Origin: an uncultured Eubacterium sp.
Lineage (GTDB): Bacteria > Bacillota > Clostridia > Lachnospirales > Lachnospiraceae
Direction: 5' to 3'
DNA length: 64,000 nt
Assembly: GCA_910589665.1 (NCBI GenBank)
Contig: CAJUTR010000004.1
Span: 129,481 to 193,480, forward strand
Below are positions 61,768 to 64,000 of this stretch, piece after piece. Position numbers and translations under genes: made by a program. A model generated the notes under the pieces. That model searched no databases. It saw only the letters and a program-made list of their open reading frames with translations, and was not told where the DNA came from. Numbering within the stretch: position 1 is the stretch's first letter; each line of letters begins with the position of its first letter.

Positions 61768-61875
61768 TTCCGGCTATTATTTATATCAATTATATTTTAG
61801 CCGAAATGCAGTCAAAAATCAAGCATATTCCGGCTGATATTTATTGTTTATACCTTTTAGCCAAAATATGCTTGA
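61768..61875. repeat. Tandem dyads at the AAA ATPase promoter; the second doubles as amt terminator
   Basis: Two 36-40-bp copies share TTCCGGCT...TTTTAGCC(G/A)AAAT: 61768-61807 and 61828-61867. The first contains CGGCTA (61771-61776) and TAGCCG (61798-61803) as perfect inverted arms around a minus-strand TATAAT (61794-61789), with TTGACT upstream. The second is flanked by a perfect inverted repeat TCAAGCATATT (61819-61829) and AATATGCTTGA (61865-61875), followed on the minus strand by TTTTT, which makes a rho-independent terminator for the ammonium transporter gene. Confidence 0.65.
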
Positions 61876-61935
61876 TGGCGTTACTCAATTTCTATCGTTC
61901 CCAATTTGACCCTTGCCGCTTTTCGGGCCTTCCTG

Positions 61936-63717
61936 TTACTCGTCATCCTGCAAAGCGTCAAACCCTCTCTCGCCGGTCCTTACCTTGATGACATCTTCCA
62001 CATCGTACACGAAGATCTTACCGTCGCCGATGTGACCTGTATACAGCGCCTCTTTCGCCGCCTCTATCACTTTATCTACCGGAACGGCACTCACGATCAC
62101 TTCTACTTTGATCTTAGGCAGCAGCGTAAAGTCCATCGGTACGCCACGATAATATTCCGCATTTCCTTTTTGTGTACCGCATCCGAGAACCTGCGTGACC
62201 GTGATCCCCTTGACACCGATTTCGTTCAACGCCGCCTGCAGGTCTTCGAACTTGTTCTGTTTGCACACGATCGAGATGCGGCTGATCTTCACGCCTTCCA
62301 CACCTTCCGCGCTTGCCTTTCCGCCGGCAGCTGTCGCATCCGTGCCCGGAAGCGGCGCTTTCGCTGCCGGCGTCACTTCCGTGACCGGCACGGCATGTTC
62401 GGGCGGTACACTTCCCATCAACTCACCTATTTTACCTATGCCGGTCGATGCCGCATAAAAACGGTCTCCTGCCGGCATAAAGTCCGCATAGGCAGAAGGC
62501 AGTCCGTGTTCGGTCGCATCAAGTCCCAAAATCTCTTCTTCCGCCGTCACACGAAGACCGAATACTTTATTGATCACGATAAATACGATCGCCATGATCA
62601 CGGCCGCATACAAACCGATACTTACGACGCCGAGAAGCTGTACCCCGAACTGATGAAATCCACCGCCATAAAACAGTCCGTTTTCATAATCGAACAGACC
62701 GACTGCCAAAGCACCCCACGCGCCGTTAAAACCGTGTACGGCTACCGCGCCGACCGGATCGTCCACCCTGCATATATTGTCCACAAACCACACGCCGAAT
62801 ATGACAAGCAGGCCGTCCACCACGCCGATCACTGCGGCTCCCACGGCATCTACATTCGCGCACCCAGCCGTGATACCGACCAAGCCGGCGAGAGAGGCGT
62901 TCAGACACATCGAAACATCCGGTTTCCCGTATTTGATCCACGTAAAGATCATACAGACCGTCGTCGCAATTGCCGGGGCGATCGTCGTCGTGGAGAGGAT
63001 CTTCGCCATCTCATCCACACTCCCCGCTGCCGCGCCGTTAAATCCGTACCAGGCAAACCAGAGGATAAAGCATCCGAGCGCGCCGATCGTGATATTGTGC
63101 CCCGGTATCGCTTTTGGCTTTCCCTTTTTATCAAATTTTCCGATACGTGCCCCGAGAATGGCCGCTCCGACGAGCGCCGTAATACCGCCGACCATATGGA
63201 TGACCGCTGAACCCGCGAAATCGATAAATCCAAGCTGCGCCAGCCAGCCATTGGCATTCCACGTCCATCCCGCCTCGATCGGGTACACGATGGCACTTAT
63301 GATGATCGAATACAGACAGTACATGCTGAACTTCGTGCGCTCCGCCATCGCGCCGGACACGATCGTCGCGCACGTCGCGCAGAAGACGAGCTGGAAAAAG
63401 AAGTTTGACCAGTCAAAATCCGCAAAATCTGTAAACATCTGATATTCCGGCCTTCCGATCACGCCGAAAAAGTAATTTTCGGAATTCATGATCCCGTAAC
63501 CGAGAAAAATAAATACGATCGTTCCGAGACAGAAATCCATCAGGTTTTTCATGATGATGTTACCTGCGTTTTTCGCCCTCGTAAATCCGGTTTCCACCAT
63601 GGCAAATCCTGCCTGCATGAAAAACACCAGCGCGGCACCGATCAAAAACCAGATCCCAAATGCCACTTCTGAACTTGCCGTCGTGATCATTTCGCCTAAC
63701 TCTTCTGCAAATTCCAT
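61936..63717 (-). CDS. Ammonium transporter fused to a PII signalling domain
   Basis: Residues 1 to about 440 are an 11-helix Amt channel: FMQAGFAMVETGFTRAKNAGNIIMKNLMDFC, GAMAERTKFSMYC, DFAGSAVIHMVGGITALVGA with a pore His, and VAVHGFNGAWGALAVGLF with the second. After a Pro/Ala/Gly linker, about 476-593 are a PII domain (KISRISIVCKQNKFEDLQAALNE, TVTQVLGCGTQKGNAEYYRG, TGHIGDGKIFVYDVEDVIKVRTGERG). The T-loop lacks Tyr at the E. coli Tyr51 position (GVPMDF instead), so uridylylation there is unlikely. Start 63717 has GGAGG at 8 bases. Such fusions are known from Clostridia and would gate the channel by ATP/ADP and 2-oxoglutarate. Confidence 0.93.
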   Translation of the reverse strand: MEFAEELGEMITTASSEVAFGIWFLIGAALVFFMQAGFAMVETGFTRAKNAGNIIMKNLMDFCLGTIVFIFLGYGIMNSENYFFGVIGRPEYQMFTDFADFDWSNFFFQLVFCATCATIVSGAMAERTKFSMYCLYSIIISAIVYPIEAGWTWNANGWLAQLGFIDFAGSAVIHMVGGITALVGAAILGARIGKFDKKGKPKAIPGHNITIGALGCFILWFAWYGFNGAAAGSVDEMAKILSTTTIAPAIATTVCMIFTWIKYGKPDVSMCLNASLAGLVGITAGCANVDAVGAAVIGVVDGLLVIFGVWFVDNICRVDDPVGAVAVHGFNGAWGALAVGLFDYENGLFYGGGFHQFGVQLLGVVSIGLYAAVIMAIVFIVINKVFGLRVTAEEEILGLDATEHGLPSAYADFMPAGDRFYAASTGIGKIGELMGSVPPEHAVPVTEVTPAAKAPLPGTDATAAGGKASAEGVEGVKISRISIVCKQNKFEDLQAALNEIGVKGITVTQVLGCGTQKGNAEYYRGVPMDFTLLPKIKVEVIVSAVPVDKVIEAAKEALYTGHIGDGKIFVYDVEDVIKVRTGERGFDALQDDE

Positions 63718-63794
63718 AAAAGACACCTCCAACTATTTTTATGCGGCCCTGCAACATATGTAGTGTTTCTGAGATTCATATCTGCCGCGGAACG

Positions 63795-63831
63795 AAAAAA
63801 GACGCCAAGTGAAATGTTCACCTGACGTCTT
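63795..63831 (-). terminator. Leader terminator/attenuator hairpin upstream of amt
   Basis: On the minus strand AAGACGTCAGGTGAA and TTCACTTGGCGTCTT form a 15-bp stem (two G-U pairs), loop CAU, then a T-run. The stem starts about 11 nt after the predicted transcription start and ends about 80 nt before the amt start, so transcription must pass it. The outer AACG/CGTT can extend the stem. Confidence 0.7.
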
Positions 63832-63848
63832 CGTCGTTTCTATGTGGT

Positions 63849-63877
63849 ATTATATGCCCATTGTTTTCAAAAGTCAA
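63849..63877 (-). promoter_or_regulatory. Promoter of the amt-PII gene
   Basis: Minus strand TTGACT (63877-63872), 17-base spacer, TATAAT (63854-63849). A 17-codon open frame with AGGAG (63927-63874) overlaps the -35 box; no evidence that it is translated. Confidence 0.85.
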
Positions 63878-64000
63878 CTACTTTTTTTATTTTTTTCAAA
63901 TACTATATTTTTTTCAAATACAATCATCACCTCAACTCCTCAATGAAATAGCCATGAGCAAAACTCTACACATTCAGTATTTATGCAGGTTTGCGAGGCA

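Noticed and set aside
61906..63210. 434-codon plus-strand frame opposite amt
   Set aside because: His/Arg-rich composition typical of an antisense shadow; the minus strand encodes a clear Amt-PII protein.

Overview
The window reads as chromosomal DNA of an anaerobic, spore-forming Clostridia member, most likely a Lachnospiraceae relative. The grounds are the sporulation genes gpr and spoIIP, strong AGGAGG-type ribosome binding sites with some GTG/TTG starts, consensus sigma-A promoters, a lysine-rich Ig-like surface protein, an Amt-PII fusion, and moderate GC with abrupt AT-rich islands. No rRNA, insertion sequence, prophage or CRISPR array is visible. There is one tRNA (Gln, CUG). Most genes lie on the minus strand.

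Layout. 1-1.1 kb: the end of an ABC-2-like permease, a long hairpin element and a small orphan gene. 1.2-9.2 kb: a minus-strand cell-division and envelope cluster (zapA, U32 peptidase, SEDS polymerase FtsW/RodA, its class B PBP), preceded by two HAD phosphatases and an SGNH esterase. 9.3-11.1 kb: Na/Pi cotransporter. 11.2-15.2 kb: an AT-rich island with a 1091-residue secreted protein (two CBM-like modules, thrombospondin-3 calcium repeats, VWA, unknown cysteine-containing C-terminus) and an 18-bp-spaced two-TM partner. 15.5-19.5 kb: folC and a TrpXYW-type ABC importer. 19.7-26.5 kb: leuB-ilvD-ilvB-serC-serA. 26.7-29 kb: an Ig-like surface protein with a PGQSA-type repeat. 29-34.3 kb: an ABC exporter divergent from a two-component system, with a dyad-containing promoter region between them. 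34.4-36.3 kb: an XRE regulator whose -10 box lies in a perfect dyad, an HD-GYP-like protein and a HAD phosphatase. 36.4-38.1 kb: ilvN-ilvC, apart from ilvB. 38.2-45.4 kb: LCP ligase, two glycosyltransferases, a short methionine synthase and proS. 45.4-48.9 kb: MATE exporter, histidine phosphatase, and a cluster of LytTR and two XRE regulators. 49-51.1 kb: gpr-spoIIP. 51.3-57.2 kb: rpsT, dCMP deaminase, a large chemoreceptor, an amidase and guaB. 57.4-63.7 kb: tRNA-Gln, prfC, a secreted beta-helix protein, an AAA/DUF4143 ATPase, and an ammonium transporter fused to PII.

How the genes work together. The leu/ilv/ser genes, the aromatic amino acid importer, folC, metH and guaB cover amino acid, one-carbon and purine supply. 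zapA-U32-SEDS-PBP, LCP, the glycosyltransferases and the amidase build and remodel the wall. The least explained parts are the 11.2-15.2 kb secreted-protein/membrane-partner pair, the repeated dyads at the AAA ATPase promoter, the leader hairpin ahead of amt, and the LytTR/XRE regulatory cluster. Start codons were reassigned in many genes because a clear Shine-Dalgarno sequence lies before an internal start.
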